A DNA stretch of 64,000 nucleotides from Prochlorococcus sp. AG-388-A01 (GTDB lineage Bacteria > Cyanobacteriota > Cyanobacteriia > PCC-6307 > Cyanobiaceae). The stretch is from assembly GCA_003279945.1 (NCBI GenBank), contig QCGK01000001.1, positions 1-64,000 of the forward strand, written 5' to 3'. A program made the translations under genes and the position numbers. Position 1 is the stretch's first letter, and each line of letters begins with the position of its first letter. The notes under the pieces are model-generated. The model ran no database searches. It was given only the letters and a program-made list of their open reading frames with translations, and was not told where the DNA came from. This document shows, in pieces, positions 55,131 to 64,000 of the stretch.

Positions 55131-55735
55131 GTTCAACTCCTTTTGTAGATAAATCTACTCAAATTGAATTGCCTTTTCCAAATAAAAAATTTAGTCATTT
55201 TAGATTTGATTTCAGCCTCCTTAATTTTTAAGGATTACATTGAGTGCACATTAAAATATTTCTAAAGTGACTTTCCAAGATCTCAGATCCGTTCGTCACA
55301 ATGCTAAAAGTTAGCAATTGATGACATTTTTATATATTCTTGACGGGACCTCACACCTTTATTGCATGTACATCTTGAAATAACTAAATAAGTTTTAGCT
55401 ATCCTTGACGCAATAAAAGCATCAGTTCCTAAGTTTTTAAATTTTCTAGGTGCAAGGTCAACTTATTAAAAGGAGACCAATTTTGAAGGGATAAACCCTT
55501 CTGCTGGATAAAATTTAAAGTTAAACTCTAAATTTCAAAAAACTCTTTTTGTACCTAAAATTAAAACTTTAGATAGAATTAAAGTAATGCAAAAATTTGT
55601 TTTTTTGCCCAGAAGAAAATACTAAACCATTTGACCGTAATTATGCAACCATTAATACATAATTTTTTTATTAATTTTATTTTTGTTCAATATTAATTTC
55701 TCAGACTAGGCTTTAAATAGAGGGTTTTCGATAAA
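55131..55735 (-). other. rRNA leader and promoter region
   Basis: About 600 AT-rich bases between 16S and the divergent invertase gene. It must hold the rRNA promoter and the invertase promoter. A TTGACC on the minus strand near 55455-55460 could be a -35 box, but I cannot settle the promoters by eye. No ORF or RNA gene found. Confidence 0.45.
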
Positions 55736-57175
55736 ATGGCAGAAAGATTTAGTCAAAAAAATTTAAGAGTTCGGCCAAGTTCTGATGAGGAGCAAATTGT
55801 AACAAATGCAAAAGAGCACTTTGAAAAGACTTTAGTTGAAATATCTGGTGAGATAGTTGGCAGTGTTGCAGCACTAGAACACCCAACAAAAAATAAAAAG
55901 TTAAATTACGGGGAAATATTTTTAAGAGACAACGTTCCCGTAATGATTTATCTCATTACACAAAAAAGGTATGAAATTGTCAAAAGGTTCCTAAGTGTAT
56001 GTCTTGAATTACAAAGTACTAACTATCAAACACGTGGAGTATTCCCAACTAGTTTTGTTGAAGAAAATGGGAAGCTTATTGGAGACTATGGTCAAAGATC
56101 AATTGGGAGGATTACTTCAGCTGATGCAAGTTTATGGTGGCCAATTTTATGTTGGTATTATGTCAATAAAAGTGGTGATTATGCCTTCGGGAAAAGTCAA
56201 AGCGTTCAGAGAGGTATTCAACTTTTACTAGATCTAGTTCTGCATCCAACATTTGAAGGCACACCTGTGCTATTTGTTCCAGATTGCGCATTTATGATTG
56301 ATAGACCTATGGATGTTTGGGGGGCACCTTTGGAAGTTGAAGTTTTACTTCATGGATGTTTAAAAAGTTGTATAAATTTAATGGAACTAAGTCGAGAAGA
56401 TCATGTAAGCAGACTGCTAGATCAAAGACTTATTCTTACAAATCAATGGATTAAGGATTTAGGAAGTTTTCTCTTAAAACACTATTGGGTTACTAGTAAA
56501 ACAATGCAAATCCTAAGAAGAAGGCCAACGGAGCAGTATGGAGATGATCAACATTTCAATGAATTTAATGTTCAACCTCAAGTAGTTCCTTCATGGCTTC
56601 AAGATTGGTTAGAGAATAGAGGTGGATACTTAATAGGGAATATTAGGACAGGCAGACCTGACTTTAGATTTTACAGTTTAGGAAATTCTTTAGCTTGTAT
56701 GTTTGGAGTACTACCCCCAGAAGAACAAAGAGCTTTATTTAGATTAATTTTACATAACAGACAGCATTTAATGGCTCAAATGCCTATGCGAATTTGCCAT
56801 CCTCATATGGATGTAGAAGAATGGCAAAATAAAACCGGATCTGATCCAAAAAATTGGCCTTGGAGTTACCATAACGGTGGTCATTGGCCAAGTTTATTTT
56901 GGTTTTTTGGGGCAGCAGTCCTCTTACATCAAAAAAGATTTCCTTCTGATGATGTGATTCTTATGGAAGAGATGAAATCTCTAATAGAAGAGTCTTATTG
57001 GTGTCAACTTAATCAATTGCCCAAACAAGAATGGGCAGAATACTTTGATGGTCCCACTGGTACCTGGGTTGGGCAACAATCGAGAACTTACCAAACCTGG
57101 ACAATTGTAGGTTTCTTATTAATGCACCACTTCCTGAGAGAAGATAATAATGATATTGAATTACTTAATATTTGA
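55736..57175 (+). CDS. Alkaline/neutral invertase (GH100)
   Basis: A 479-residue cytoplasmic enzyme of glycoside hydrolase family 100: GEIFLRDNVPVMIYLI near residue 62, SIGRITSADASLWWPILCWYY, NWPWSYHNGGHWPSLFWFFG and WAEYFDGPTGTWVGQQSRTYQTWTIVG. It hydrolyses sucrose to glucose and fructose and is probably linked to sucrose or glucosylglycerate osmolyte turnover. Full length. Confidence 0.95.
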   Translation: MAERFSQKNLRVRPSSDEEQIVTNAKEHFEKTLVEISGEIVGSVAALEHPTKNKKLNYGEIFLRDNVPVMIYLITQKRYEIVKRFLSVCLELQSTNYQTRGVFPTSFVEENGKLIGDYGQRSIGRITSADASLWWPILCWYYVNKSGDYAFGKSQSVQRGIQLLLDLVLHPTFEGTPVLFVPDCAFMIDRPMDVWGAPLEVEVLLHGCLKSCINLMELSREDHVSRLLDQRLILTNQWIKDLGSFLLKHYWVTSKTMQILRRRPTEQYGDDQHFNEFNVQPQVVPSWLQDWLENRGGYLIGNIRTGRPDFRFYSLGNSLACMFGVLPPEEQRALFRLILHNRQHLMAQMPMRICHPHMDVEEWQNKTGSDPKNWPWSYHNGGHWPSLFWFFGAAVLLHQKRFPSDDVILMEEMKSLIEESYWCQLNQLPKQEWAEYFDGPTGTWVGQQSRTYQTWTIVGFLLMHHFLREDNNDIELLNI

Positions 57176-57177
57176 GT

Positions 57178-57660
57178 CTAAAATAAACCTAAAGTTAGGG
57201 ATTTATCTATAGGTAAACATGCACCTATACCAAGATATATTGTTATAAAAGTACCAAATAAGAAAGCTGACATTGCTATTGGTCTTCTGAATGGATTAGA
57301 GAATTTATTAACGTTTTCGATAAAGGGTAAAATCATTAATCCGAGAGGAATTAAAGTTTGCAATGCAATCCCTAAAAGTTTATTAGGGACTACTCTAAGT
57401 ATCTGGAAAACTGGGTAGAGATACCATTCTGGCAATATTTCTAAGGGAGTCGCAAATGGATTGGCTTTATCTCCTAACATTGCAGGATCAAGAACAGCTA
57501 ATCCAACGACACAAGCAATAGTACCTAAAATAACTACAGGGAAAATATATAGTAAATCATTTGGCCAAGCTGGTTCACCATAATAATTATGACCCATACC
57601 TTTGGCCAATTTTGCTCTTAATTTTGGATCAGATAAATCTGGTTTTTTTAACGTGGACAT
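57178..57660 (-). CDS. petD: Cytochrome b6-f complex subunit IV
   Basis: A 160-residue protein with three membrane helices (about 35-60, 95-115, 127-150) and the quinol-site PEWY in [17 protein letters not shown]. It forms the second half of the cytochrome b6-f quinol oxidase. It is 32 bases downstream of petB in the same operon. Confidence 0.95.
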   Translation of the reverse strand: MSTLKKPDLSDPKLRAKLAKGMGHNYYGEPAWPNDLLYIFPVVILGTIACVVGLAVLDPAMLGDKANPFATPLEILPEWYLYPVFQILRVVPNKLLGIALQTLIPLGLMILPFIENVNKFSNPFRRPIAMSAFLFGTFITIYLGIGACLPIDKSLTLGLF

Positions 57661-57692
57661 TTGAATCTGGGAAGTAATTTAATTATAGGATT

Positions 57693-58349
57693 TTATAAAG
57701 GACCTGAAATACCTTGTTTACGAATCATTAGAAAGTGCATCAACATAAATACTGCTAATGACCATGGCAAAACGAAAGTATGAAGACTATAAAATCTTGT
57801 AAGAGTAGATTGTCCAACACTTTCCCCACCTCTAAGAAGTTCAACCATAAAATCGCCAATTACTGGTATTGCTGCAGGCACACCTGAAACTATTTTCACT
57901 GCCCAATATCCTACTTGATCCCAAGGTAAAGAGTAGCCTGTTACACCAAAAGCAACAGTTATGACCGCCATTACAACACCTGTAACCCAAGTAAGCTCTC
58001 TAGGTCTTTTAAAACCTCCTGTCAAATAAACTCTAAAAACATGAAGTATTAACATCAAAACCATCATGGATGCACTCCATCTATGAACGGATCTTATTAA
58101 CCATCCAAAACTTACATCGGTCATCAAATAACTTACGGAACTATAAGCTTGAGTAACTGTTGGCTTATAGTAAAAAGTCATTGCAAAACCTGTTGCAAAT
58201 TGAATTAGGAAGCATACTAAAGTTATGCCTCCTAAACAATAAAAAATATTTACATGAGGGGGAACGTACTTGGAAGTTACGTCGTCAGTTATGTCTTGAA
58301 TTTCAAGCCTTTCTTGAAACCAGTCATAAACGGATGAGGAATTCGCCAT
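57693..58349 (-). CDS. petB: Cytochrome b6
   Basis: A 218-residue protein with four membrane helices. The haem-ligand histidines are in [22 protein letters not shown] and [25 protein letters not shown], and the haem-c-binding Cys is in [10 protein letters not shown]. First gene of the petBD operon, divergent from ctpA with 70 bases between. Confidence 0.98.
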   Translation of the reverse strand: MANSSSVYDWFQERLEIQDITDDVTSKYVPPHVNIFYCLGGITLVCFLIQFATGFAMTFYYKPTVTQAYSSVSYLMTDVSFGWLIRSVHRWSASMMVLMLILHVFRVYLTGGFKRPRELTWVTGVVMAVITVAFGVTGYSLPWDQVGYWAVKIVSGVPAAIPVIGDFMVELLRGGESVGQSTLTRFYSLHTFVLPWSLAVFMLMHFLMIRKQGISGPL

Positions 58350-58419
58350 CCAAAAAAAATTAGCTTTGATATAAAAAGCTTACTTAAAATTCTTATACTT
58401 GGTGTTAACACTTAACCCA

Positions 58420-59706
58420 ATGAATTCATCTTTTAACAAACTTTTAACATTCAAAACATTGATCACAGCACTAATGATCGTTGTTTTTTTTACCAATTTT
58501 TTATTAATTGAAAAAGTGAATGCTCTCAGTGATAGCAAGCAATTAGTGCTTGACGCCTGGACATTAGTTAATGAGGGATTTTATGACCCAGAAAAGTTTG
58601 ATGAAATACAATGGAAAAAGATTAGACAAAAAACATTACAGAAACAAATTGAAACAACTGAAGAGGCTTATTCTGCAATTGAAGATATGTTAAGACCTCT
58701 TGAAGATCCATATACAAGAATTTTACGCCCGAAAGATTATGAACTCCTTAAATCAAGCAATTTTGGTAGTGAGATTAATGGTGTTGGGCTTCAATTAGGT
58801 GAAGAGGATGAAACTAAAAAAGTTAAAGTTGTCTCTACTCTTGCCGGATCACCAGCCGAAGAAGCTGGAATTGTTAGCGGAGACTTCATCGAGACAGTTA
58901 ATGGGATTTCAACTGAAGAATTAGGCCTTGCAAATACTGCCTCTAAGTTACGAGGGGAATCAGGAACAAAAGTTTTAGTTGAAATCTCTTCTGAATCTGG
59001 AGAAATTAGAGAGGTTGATTTAGAGAGGAGGTCAGTAGATCTCAGACCAGTGAGAACAAAAAGATTAAGAGAAGATTCTCACACAATAGGATACTTAAGA
59101 ATTACTCAATTCAGCGAAAGCGTTCCCAAGAAGGTTGAAGAAGCTCTTCAAGAGTTAAAAGAGAGAGAAGTAGAAGGGTTAATATTAGACCTAAGAAACA
59201 ACTCAGGAGGACTAGTAAGCTCAGGAATAGCAGTTGCAGACACATTATTGAGTGAGAGACCAGTGGTAGAGACAAAAAATAGAAATGGAATCAAAGATGC
59301 AATAATTTCGCAAAAAGCGACATCTTTTGATGGCCCCATGGTAACTTTGGTAAACAAAGGTACTGCGAGTGCTAGTGAAATACTTGCAGGTTCTCTGCAG
59401 GACAACAACAGATCAATTCTCATGGGAGAACAAACTTATGGGAAAGGTTTAATACAATCACTCAAAAGTTTGGGAGAAAACAGTGGAATAGCAATAACAG
59501 TTGCTAGCTATCTAACTCCAAAAGGAAATAATATCCAAGGGCAAGGCATGACTCCTGACAAATTACTAGATCTTCCTGATATTAGTGAATATGGAAGTTC
59601 TGAAGATAAATGGGTCAAAAATGCAGAATTATTTCTGGGTTCAATTCTAGAGAAAGAAGATGTTTTAATTCCAAATATTGAATTAAGTAATGAAGTAAAA
59701 AATTGA
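58420..59706 (+). CDS. ctpA: Carboxyl-terminal processing protease
   Basis: A 428-residue protein from ATG 58420 (a TTG at 58399 is possible). A signal peptide/anchor lies near 10-35, a PDZ domain at about 120-200 (INGVGLQLGEEDETKKVKVV...GDFIETVNG), and the S41 catalytic Ser in GTASASEILAG and Lys in QTYGKGLIQ. CtpA cleaves the D1 C-terminus in the lumen so that photosystem II can assemble its manganese cluster. Confidence 0.95.
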   Translation: MNSSFNKLLTFKTLITALMIVVFFTNFLLIEKVNALSDSKQLVLDAWTLVNEGFYDPEKFDEIQWKKIRQKTLQKQIETTEEAYSAIEDMLRPLEDPYTRILRPKDYELLKSSNFGSEINGVGLQLGEEDETKKVKVVSTLAGSPAEEAGIVSGDFIETVNGISTEELGLANTASKLRGESGTKVLVEISSESGEIREVDLERRSVDLRPVRTKRLREDSHTIGYLRITQFSESVPKKVEEALQELKEREVEGLILDLRNNSGGLVSSGIAVADTLLSERPVVETKNRNGIKDAIISQKATSFDGPMVTLVNKGTASASEILAGSLQDNNRSILMGEQTYGKGLIQSLKSLGENSGIAITVASYLTPKGNNIQGQGMTPDKLLDLPDISEYGSSEDKWVKNAELFLGSILEKEDVLIPNIELSNEVKN

Positions 59707-59727
59707 TAAATAAAAAATCTTAACACT

Positions 59728-60984
59728 ATGGGTATTAAAAGAGTTTTTCATGATCCAATTCACAAAGAAATAGTATTTGACTCAGGCAAACCAGAAGAAT
59801 TAATGATTATGGAATTAATTGATACGATTGCTTTTCAAAGGTTAAGAAGAATAAAACAATTAGGTGCCGCCTCATTACTTTTTCATGGTGCGGAATCGAG
59901 TAGGTTTACTCACTCAATTGGCGTTTTTTGTATCGCAAGAAAAATTTATAAGAGGTTGATTGAAACTAAATCTTCATTTTGTGAAAACAAATTTGTTCTT
60001 TATGGAGCAGCTTTATTACATGATTTAGGTCATGGACCTTTGAGCCATACCAGTGAATCAATATTTGATCATAATCACGAGCAATGGTCTCAAAACTTAG
60101 TTAAAAACTATTCTCCAATAAATTCTATTCTCAAAAAATATGACAAGGAATTGCCTAAGCAAATTGGAGAATTATTTGAATCAAAACAACTATTTTCAAA
60201 ACCTTTAAAAACATTAATTAGTAGTGAGATAGATTGCGACCGTCTCGATTATCTTTTACGCGATAGTTATAACACAGGTACCAAATATGGCTTAGTAGAT
60301 TTAGAAAGAATTATTTCAGCTCTTACTTTTTCACCTGATGGAAATATTGCAATCAAACCAAAAGGAGTTATAGCTATTGAGCATTTTTTGGTACTAAGAA
60401 ACTTGATGTATAGAACTATTTATAACCACAGAATAAACGAAATATCAACCTGGATTCTGGAAAAAATAATATGCACAATCAAAAACAATTTTGAAAAGAA
60501 AATTTGGTTAGATAAATCACTTTATAATTGGATCTTTTGCCCTTCAAAGATTAATTTTGATGACTTCATAAGAAATGATGATATAACTTTTTACTACCAT
60601 TTGATTAGATGGAAAGATGAATCTTTCGAGCCACTTGCTACCCTGTGCAAAATGTTTATTGATAGAGATTTATTAAAGGCATCAGACATAAGTTTTTTAG
60701 GTAAAATAAACAGACTAGAAGTGCTTGGATTTGCAAGAAAATTATGTGAAAAAAATAATTATGATTCAGAAATATTTTGCGGAATTAAGGAAAGATCTTT
60801 TAAAGGTTTTAAATCTAATAACGCATTAAAAATATGGGATGGCACTTATCAAAAGTTATTAGAAAATAGTTCTGAATTAATTAAAACTTTAATGAAATCT
60901 GAGGAAAGCTCCTTTATTATTTACCCAGGTGTTTTTAAAAAAGAAATTAAAGAACAAATTTCACTTTTAAGAGACAATTCCTAA
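59728..60984 (+). CDS. HD-domain phosphohydrolase
   Basis: A 418-residue protein with an HD domain: RFTHSIGVF (first His), ALLHDLGHGPLSHTSE (HD pair) and a later SEIDCDRLDYLLRDSY (Asp). It resembles dGTPase/SAMHD1-like proteins, which hydrolyse dNTPs or related nucleotides. It is followed after 5 bases by minC, so it shares a transcript with the division-site genes; whether the link is functional is unknown. Confidence 0.9.
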   Translation: MGIKRVFHDPIHKEIVFDSGKPEELMIMELIDTIAFQRLRRIKQLGAASLLFHGAESSRFTHSIGVFCIARKIYKRLIETKSSFCENKFVLYGAALLHDLGHGPLSHTSESIFDHNHEQWSQNLVKNYSPINSILKKYDKELPKQIGELFESKQLFSKPLKTLISSEIDCDRLDYLLRDSYNTGTKYGLVDLERIISALTFSPDGNIAIKPKGVIAIEHFLVLRNLMYRTIYNHRINEISTWILEKIICTIKNNFEKKIWLDKSLYNWIFCPSKINFDDFIRNDDITFYYHLIRWKDESFEPLATLCKMFIDRDLLKASDISFLGKINRLEVLGFARKLCEKNNYDSEIFCGIKERSFKGFKSNNALKIWDGTYQKLLENSSELIKTLMKSEESSFIIYPGVFKKEIKEQISLLRDNS

Positions 60985-60989
60985 ATTCA

Positions 60990-61652
60990 ATGAAAATCGT
61001 TATACAAAATCTTAGAAGTAAATATCAAGAAATTATATTTTTCGAAAATTTAGAAAATATAGATGAAACTTTTAAAAAATTTTCTTCTATGAAAGAATCC
61101 CTGGAAGCAAAAATTTTCGCAATCAATGAGTCAATAAGTTCTGATCAATTATTAAAAGTTAAAAATTATTTTGACAAAATTAATATTTGTTCTTTATGCA
61201 TTTATTCAAATAACAGAGAAACAATTTTGACAGGAAAGTCTTTAAAAATAGATTCAACTTTTCTTAAAGAAAAAGAGGCTAAACATAAATTAAATTTTCT
61301 AGATTTAAAAAAGAAAGACGATTTTCTTTACGAAGGAACAGTCAGATCAGGTGACAGAATATCTTCAAATGGAAACCTATGCATTATTGGAGATGTCAAT
61401 CCAGGAGCCATAGTTTCCGCTAAGAAAAATATTTATGTATGGGGCAAATTACTAGGCATCGCCTTCGCAGGTCGGGATGGTAATAATAACGCTTCTATTG
61501 CATCTCTTTATTTAAACCCTTTACAATTAAGAATTGGTGATATTGTTGCTATTGGACCAAAAGATAAGCCCAAAAATTATTATCCTGAAATTGCTGTAAT
61601 AATTAAACAATCAATAATCATCAATCCCTACATAATAGAAACTAAAAATTAA
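60990..61652 (+). CDS. minC: Septum site-determining protein MinC
   Basis: A 220-residue protein. The C-terminal beta-helix domain is clear (YEGTVRSGDRISSNGNLCIIGDVNPGAIVSAKKNIYVWGKLLGIAFAGRDG). The N-terminal domain (about 1-100) is divergent. MinC inhibits FtsZ away from mid-cell together with MinD. 111 bases precede minD. Confidence 0.95.
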   Translation: MKIVIQNLRSKYQEIIFFENLENIDETFKKFSSMKESLEAKIFAINESISSDQLLKVKNYFDKINICSLCIYSNNRETILTGKSLKIDSTFLKEKEAKHKLNFLDLKKKDDFLYEGTVRSGDRISSNGNLCIIGDVNPGAIVSAKKNIYVWGKLLGIAFAGRDGNNNASIASLYLNPLQLRIGDIVAIGPKDKPKNYYPEIAVIIKQSIIINPYIIETKN

Positions 61653-61763
61653 TCAATATATTTGAAATAAATTAATTCAAATTTATAAATTTAATAATTA
61701 CTTAATCTTTAAAATATTTAACTTTTCGGAAGTGGACTTATTATTTGAGAAATTATTAAATTC

Positions 61764-62579
61764 TTGGCGGAAAATACTCGCACAATATTAATTTGTTCAG
61801 GAAAAGGTGGAGTCGGCAAAACCACTTTAACTGCAAACTTAGGCATCGCACTTGCCAACAGTGGAGCAACCACTGCAGTATTAGATGCAGATTTTGGCTT
61901 AAGAAATTTAGACCTTCTTCTTGGATTAGAAAATCGCATAATTTATACTGCCCAAGATGTTTTAGATAAAAATTGTCGTCTTGAACAAGCTTTGGTCAGA
62001 CATAAAAAAGAACCTAATCTTGCTCTTTTACCTGCTGGAGATCCTAGGATGTTGGATTGGATGAAGCCAGAAGATATGAAAAAAATAAGCGAACTACTTA
62101 GTGAAAAATTTGATTTTGTTTTAGTAGATTGTCCTGCTGGGGTAGAGGACGGTTTTAAAAATGCCCTTGCCGCCTGCAAAGAAGCTATTGTTGTTACAAA
62201 CCCAGAGTTATCTGCAGTGCGTGATGCCGACAGAGTAATAGGAATTCTTAATACATCAGATATTGAGCCCATCCAGCTCGTAATTAATAGAGTTCGCCCT
62301 AATATGATGGCTAGTCAAGAAATGTTGTCTATAGAGGATGTTCAAGGGATCCTTTCTTTGCCTTTATTAGGTATTGTTTTGGAAGATGAACAAGTAATAA
62401 TAAGTACAAACAGAGGAGAGCCACTAACTCTCACAGATAGTAGATCTCCTGCAAAAAAATGCTATTTGAATGTTTCCCAAAGACTTACAGGAAAGGATGT
62501 ACCAATTATTGACCCCAAGAATGAAGGTAAGAGCCTCAAAGATAAATTTATTAGATTAATGCAAACAAAGGTTTTTTAA
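61764..62579 (+). CDS. minD: Septum site-determining ATPase MinD
   Basis: A 271-residue deviant-Walker ATPase: [18 protein letters not shown] at about 10-27, [16 protein letters not shown] and a C-terminal amphipathic helix ([16 protein letters not shown]) for membrane binding. The start is TTG at 61764. It recruits MinC to the membrane and is stimulated by MinE. minE begins 1 base after its stop. Confidence 0.97.
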   Translation: MAENTRTILICSGKGGVGKTTLTANLGIALANSGATTAVLDADFGLRNLDLLLGLENRIIYTAQDVLDKNCRLEQALVRHKKEPNLALLPAGDPRMLDWMKPEDMKKISELLSEKFDFVLVDCPAGVEDGFKNALAACKEAIVVTNPELSAVRDADRVIGILNTSDIEPIQLVINRVRPNMMASQEMLSIEDVQGILSLPLLGIVLEDEQVIISTNRGEPLTLTDSRSPAKKCYLNVSQRLTGKDVPIIDPKNEGKSLKDKFIRLMQTKVF

Positions 62580-62580
62580 A

Positions 62581-62925
62581 ATGATGACTCTCAGAGACCT
62601 TATTAACAAGTTATTGGGCAGAGAAACCGCTAGTGCGAATACAGCTAGAGAAAGACTACAACTTGTACTTGCTCATGACAGAGTTGATATGAGTTCTTTG
62701 ACAACTGATCTTTTGGATAAAATGAGGAAAGAAATTCTTGATGTTGTTGCTAAATATGTTGAGATTGATTTTGAAGAAGTAGCAGTAAGTTTAGAAACTG
62801 AAGACAGAATGACAGCGTTAGTAGCCAACTTACCAATCAAAAGAACACTCTCAGGTGAAATACAGTTTAAAAAAAATAATAAAAATGAAAAAAATGATAA
62901 AAATGATAAAGCTATCAAAAAGTAA
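62581..62925 (+). CDS. minE: Cell division topological specificity factor MinE
   Basis: A 114-residue protein with the MinE pattern: an N-terminal helix ([11 protein letters not shown]), [13 protein letters not shown] and the beta-alpha-beta dimer region ([25 protein letters not shown]). The C-terminal tail is Asn/Lys-rich repeats (NEKNDKNDK). It stimulates MinD and drives Min oscillation. Confidence 0.95.
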   Translation: MMTLRDLINKLLGRETASANTARERLQLVLAHDRVDMSSLTTDLLDKMRKEILDVVAKYVEIDFEEVAVSLETEDRMTALVANLPIKRTLSGEIQFKKNNKNEKNDKNDKAIKK

Positions 62926-62988
62926 TAATTTTTAAAAAGCTAAAAAAAACTAATAATTTAACCTTCTTAATTGTAATATATAAATTGT

Positions 62989-63060
62989 GCCGGCTTAGCT
63001 CAGCGGTAGAGCAGCGCTTTTGTAAAGCGAAGGTCATCAGTTCAAATCTGTTAGCCGGCA
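62989..63060 (+). tRNA. trnT: tRNA-Thr(UGU)
   Basis: 72 nt with acceptor GCCGGCT/AGCCGGC, D-arm AGCTCAGCGGTAGAGC, anticodon TGT in TTTGTAA, and T-arm CATCAGTTCAAATCTG. It is a different isoacceptor from the GGU fragment at 2201. Confidence 0.95.
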
Positions 63061-63062
63061 TT

Positions 63063-63239
63063 TTATTTTATTTTTTTATGTTCAATATTTTTTCCAGAAA
63101 ACAACAAAATCAAACCTAACAAAGCAATAATAGGAAAAAATCTTATTTCAAGAAAATACTCTAGGAAAGATGAAAGGGGTTCAAATATCCAATAAGTAAA
63201 AAATTGAATTAACAAAACAAAAAACAACAATAAAAACAT
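63063..63239 (-). CDS. Small membrane protein after tsaC
   Basis: A 58-residue protein with two hydrophobic segments (MFLLLFFVLLIQFFTYWIF, ...RFFPIIALLGLILLF) and a basic end (GKNIEHKKIK). Its ATG overlaps the tsaC stop (TAATG), so it is translationally coupled to tsaC. Function unknown. Confidence 0.55.
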   Translation of the reverse strand: MFLLLFFVLLIQFFTYWIFEPLSSFLEYFLEIRFFPIIALLGLILLFSGKNIEHKKIK

Positions 63240-63820
63240 TAATGTAATTCCGTAACTAAAACTTCTCCTTCTCTAATTAGAATCCAACTGCCACTTTTGA
63301 TCCAAGATATTATGGTACTTGCTTTTCCACTACTTTTTTCCCATGGAATAGGTCCTAGAATTCCTACAGAAGGGAAGTCTAAAGAAATACCTTCAGCAGT
63401 AATTGATCCCGTGAGGCCTGAAATATTCGCACTTGAAGTTAATAATGGCCCTGTTTCCCGCAAAAGGGATTGAGCCATATATGAATTTGGGATTCTTAAG
63501 CCAAGAGTTAGATCCTTACTAGTGAGGATCGCAGTCTGCTTGTCTGAAGAAGGAATAACCATTGTCAGAGCCCCAGGCCAATATTTTGAAGCCATATTTT
63601 CGTAATCTTCTTTAGCTGATTCGTGAACATAATCGATTAATTGTTTATTTTCTGATCCCATAAGAATTAAGGGTTTATTTATATCTCTTTTTTTAAACTC
63701 ATAAATAATTTTTGAAAATTTTGGCAAACATCCAATTGCAGGTAAAGTGTCTGTTGGGAAAATTACGGGTAAGCCATTTTTAAGCGTCTTCAAAGCTGAA
63801 TTGCAGTTTATTAAATTCAT
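63239..63820 (-). CDS. tsaC: L-threonylcarbamoyladenylate synthase-family protein
   Basis: A 193-residue YrdC/Sua5-domain protein: PVIFPTDTLPAIGCLP near the start, KKRDINKPLILMGS, LGLRIPNSYMAQSLL and TGPLLTSSANISGL. It makes threonylcarbamoyl-AMP for t6A modification of tRNA. It lacks the C-terminal Sua5 domain, so it is TsaC-type. It follows prmC on the minus strand, 23 bases from its stop. Confidence 0.9.
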   Translation of the reverse strand: MNLINCNSALKTLKNGLPVIFPTDTLPAIGCLPKFSKIIYEFKKRDINKPLILMGSENKQLIDYVHESAKEDYENMASKYWPGALTMVIPSSDKQTAILTSKDLTLGLRIPNSYMAQSLLRETGPLLTSSANISGLTGSITAEGISLDFPSVGILGPIPWEKSSGKASTIISWIKSGSWILIREGEVLVTELH

Positions 63821-63843
63821 TTAGTTTATTAACAAATAATAAT

Positions 63844-64000
63844 TTATTTATATCTCCCAATAGTAAACCTACCAACACCAGAAAGATCATTCAAAATTTC
63901 TACTGATTTAAATTTATTTTTAATTAGTAGTTGTTTTACTTTTTCACCTTGATCAAAATGATTTTCTAAAACTAGCCATCCTCTCTCTCTTAAATATAAT
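63844..64000 (-). CDS. prmC: PrmC release-factor glutamine methyltransferase (C-terminal part)
   Basis: The frame is open to the window edge. The visible 51 residues (...LRERGWLVLENHFDQGEKVKQLLIK..., LNDLSGVGRFTIGRYK) match the C-terminal end of the PrmC/HemK methyltransferase. It methylates the GGQ glutamine of release factors. Only the end is inside the window. Confidence 0.8.
   Translation of the reverse strand, partial: LYLRERGWLVLENHFDQGEKVKQLLIKNKFKSVEILNDLSGVGRFTIGRYK

Noticed and set aside
59285-59300. TGGAATCA inside ctpA
   Set aside because: Coding sequence with no second box at the right distance.

Overview
The window looks like the chromosome of a high-light-adapted Prochlorococcus. 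It is very AT-rich and densely packed with short genes. It carries psaE, petB/petD, ctpA, a PTOX-like oxidase, an Hli-like protein, GH100 invertase, and many small families typical of marine picocyanobacteria (DUF1651, DUF3764, DUF3303, DUF3104, Nif11). These identifications come from reading the sequence and from memory of the families; no database was searched.

Layout. (1) 1-2.25 kb is probably the end of a tRNA-targeted genomic island: small orphan genes, a terminase-small-subunit-like gene, a long inverted repeat and a 3' fragment of tRNA-Thr(GGU) at 2201-2248 that looks like an attachment-site scar. (2) 2.3-20 kb is an accessory region built around two exported TPR-CHAT proteases. One follows a zinc metallopeptidase. 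The other ends an operon of a DnaB helicase-domain protein, a divergent sigma-70-like protein and a DUF1822-like protein. TPR, YbjN-like, SNase, DUF805, zinc-ribbon and M48 protease genes follow. (3) 20-26.3 kb is a patchwork of small secreted or unknown proteins, including a tandemly duplicated DUF3303/DUF3764 cassette. (4) 26.3-50 kb is mostly core genome: tenA-thiD, photolyase, pip, arfB, bcp, tatA, carotenoid-isomerase-like oxidoreductase, PTOX, GNAT, aldehyde dehydrogenase, LysM, psaE and mutM. Among these are many proteins of 30-58 residues. (5) 50-55.1 kb is a complete rRNA operon on the minus strand (16S, tRNA-Ile, tRNA-Ala, 23S, 5S). (6) 55.7-64 kb holds invertase, petBD, ctpA, an HD phosphohydrolase followed by minC-minD-minE, tRNA-Thr(UGU), and tsaC with a partial prmC.

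Most interesting signal. Seven intergenic sites between 2.3 and 20 kb, six on the plus strand and one on the minus strand, carry the same bipartite element: GGAATC, 13-14 bases, then (A/G)GAAC(T/A). Each lies about 27-45 bases before a start codon. The spacing and GGAAT half resemble an alternative-sigma promoter, and one copy precedes the operon that encodes the sigma-like protein. I propose a self-contained regulon in which this factor drives its own operon (with a CHAT protease) and scattered genes for secreted, membrane, YbjN-like and zinc-ribbon/M48 proteins. Two of the sites also share a leader with a GGGG/CCCC hairpin, and one transcript appears to end in a structured RNA plus terminator.
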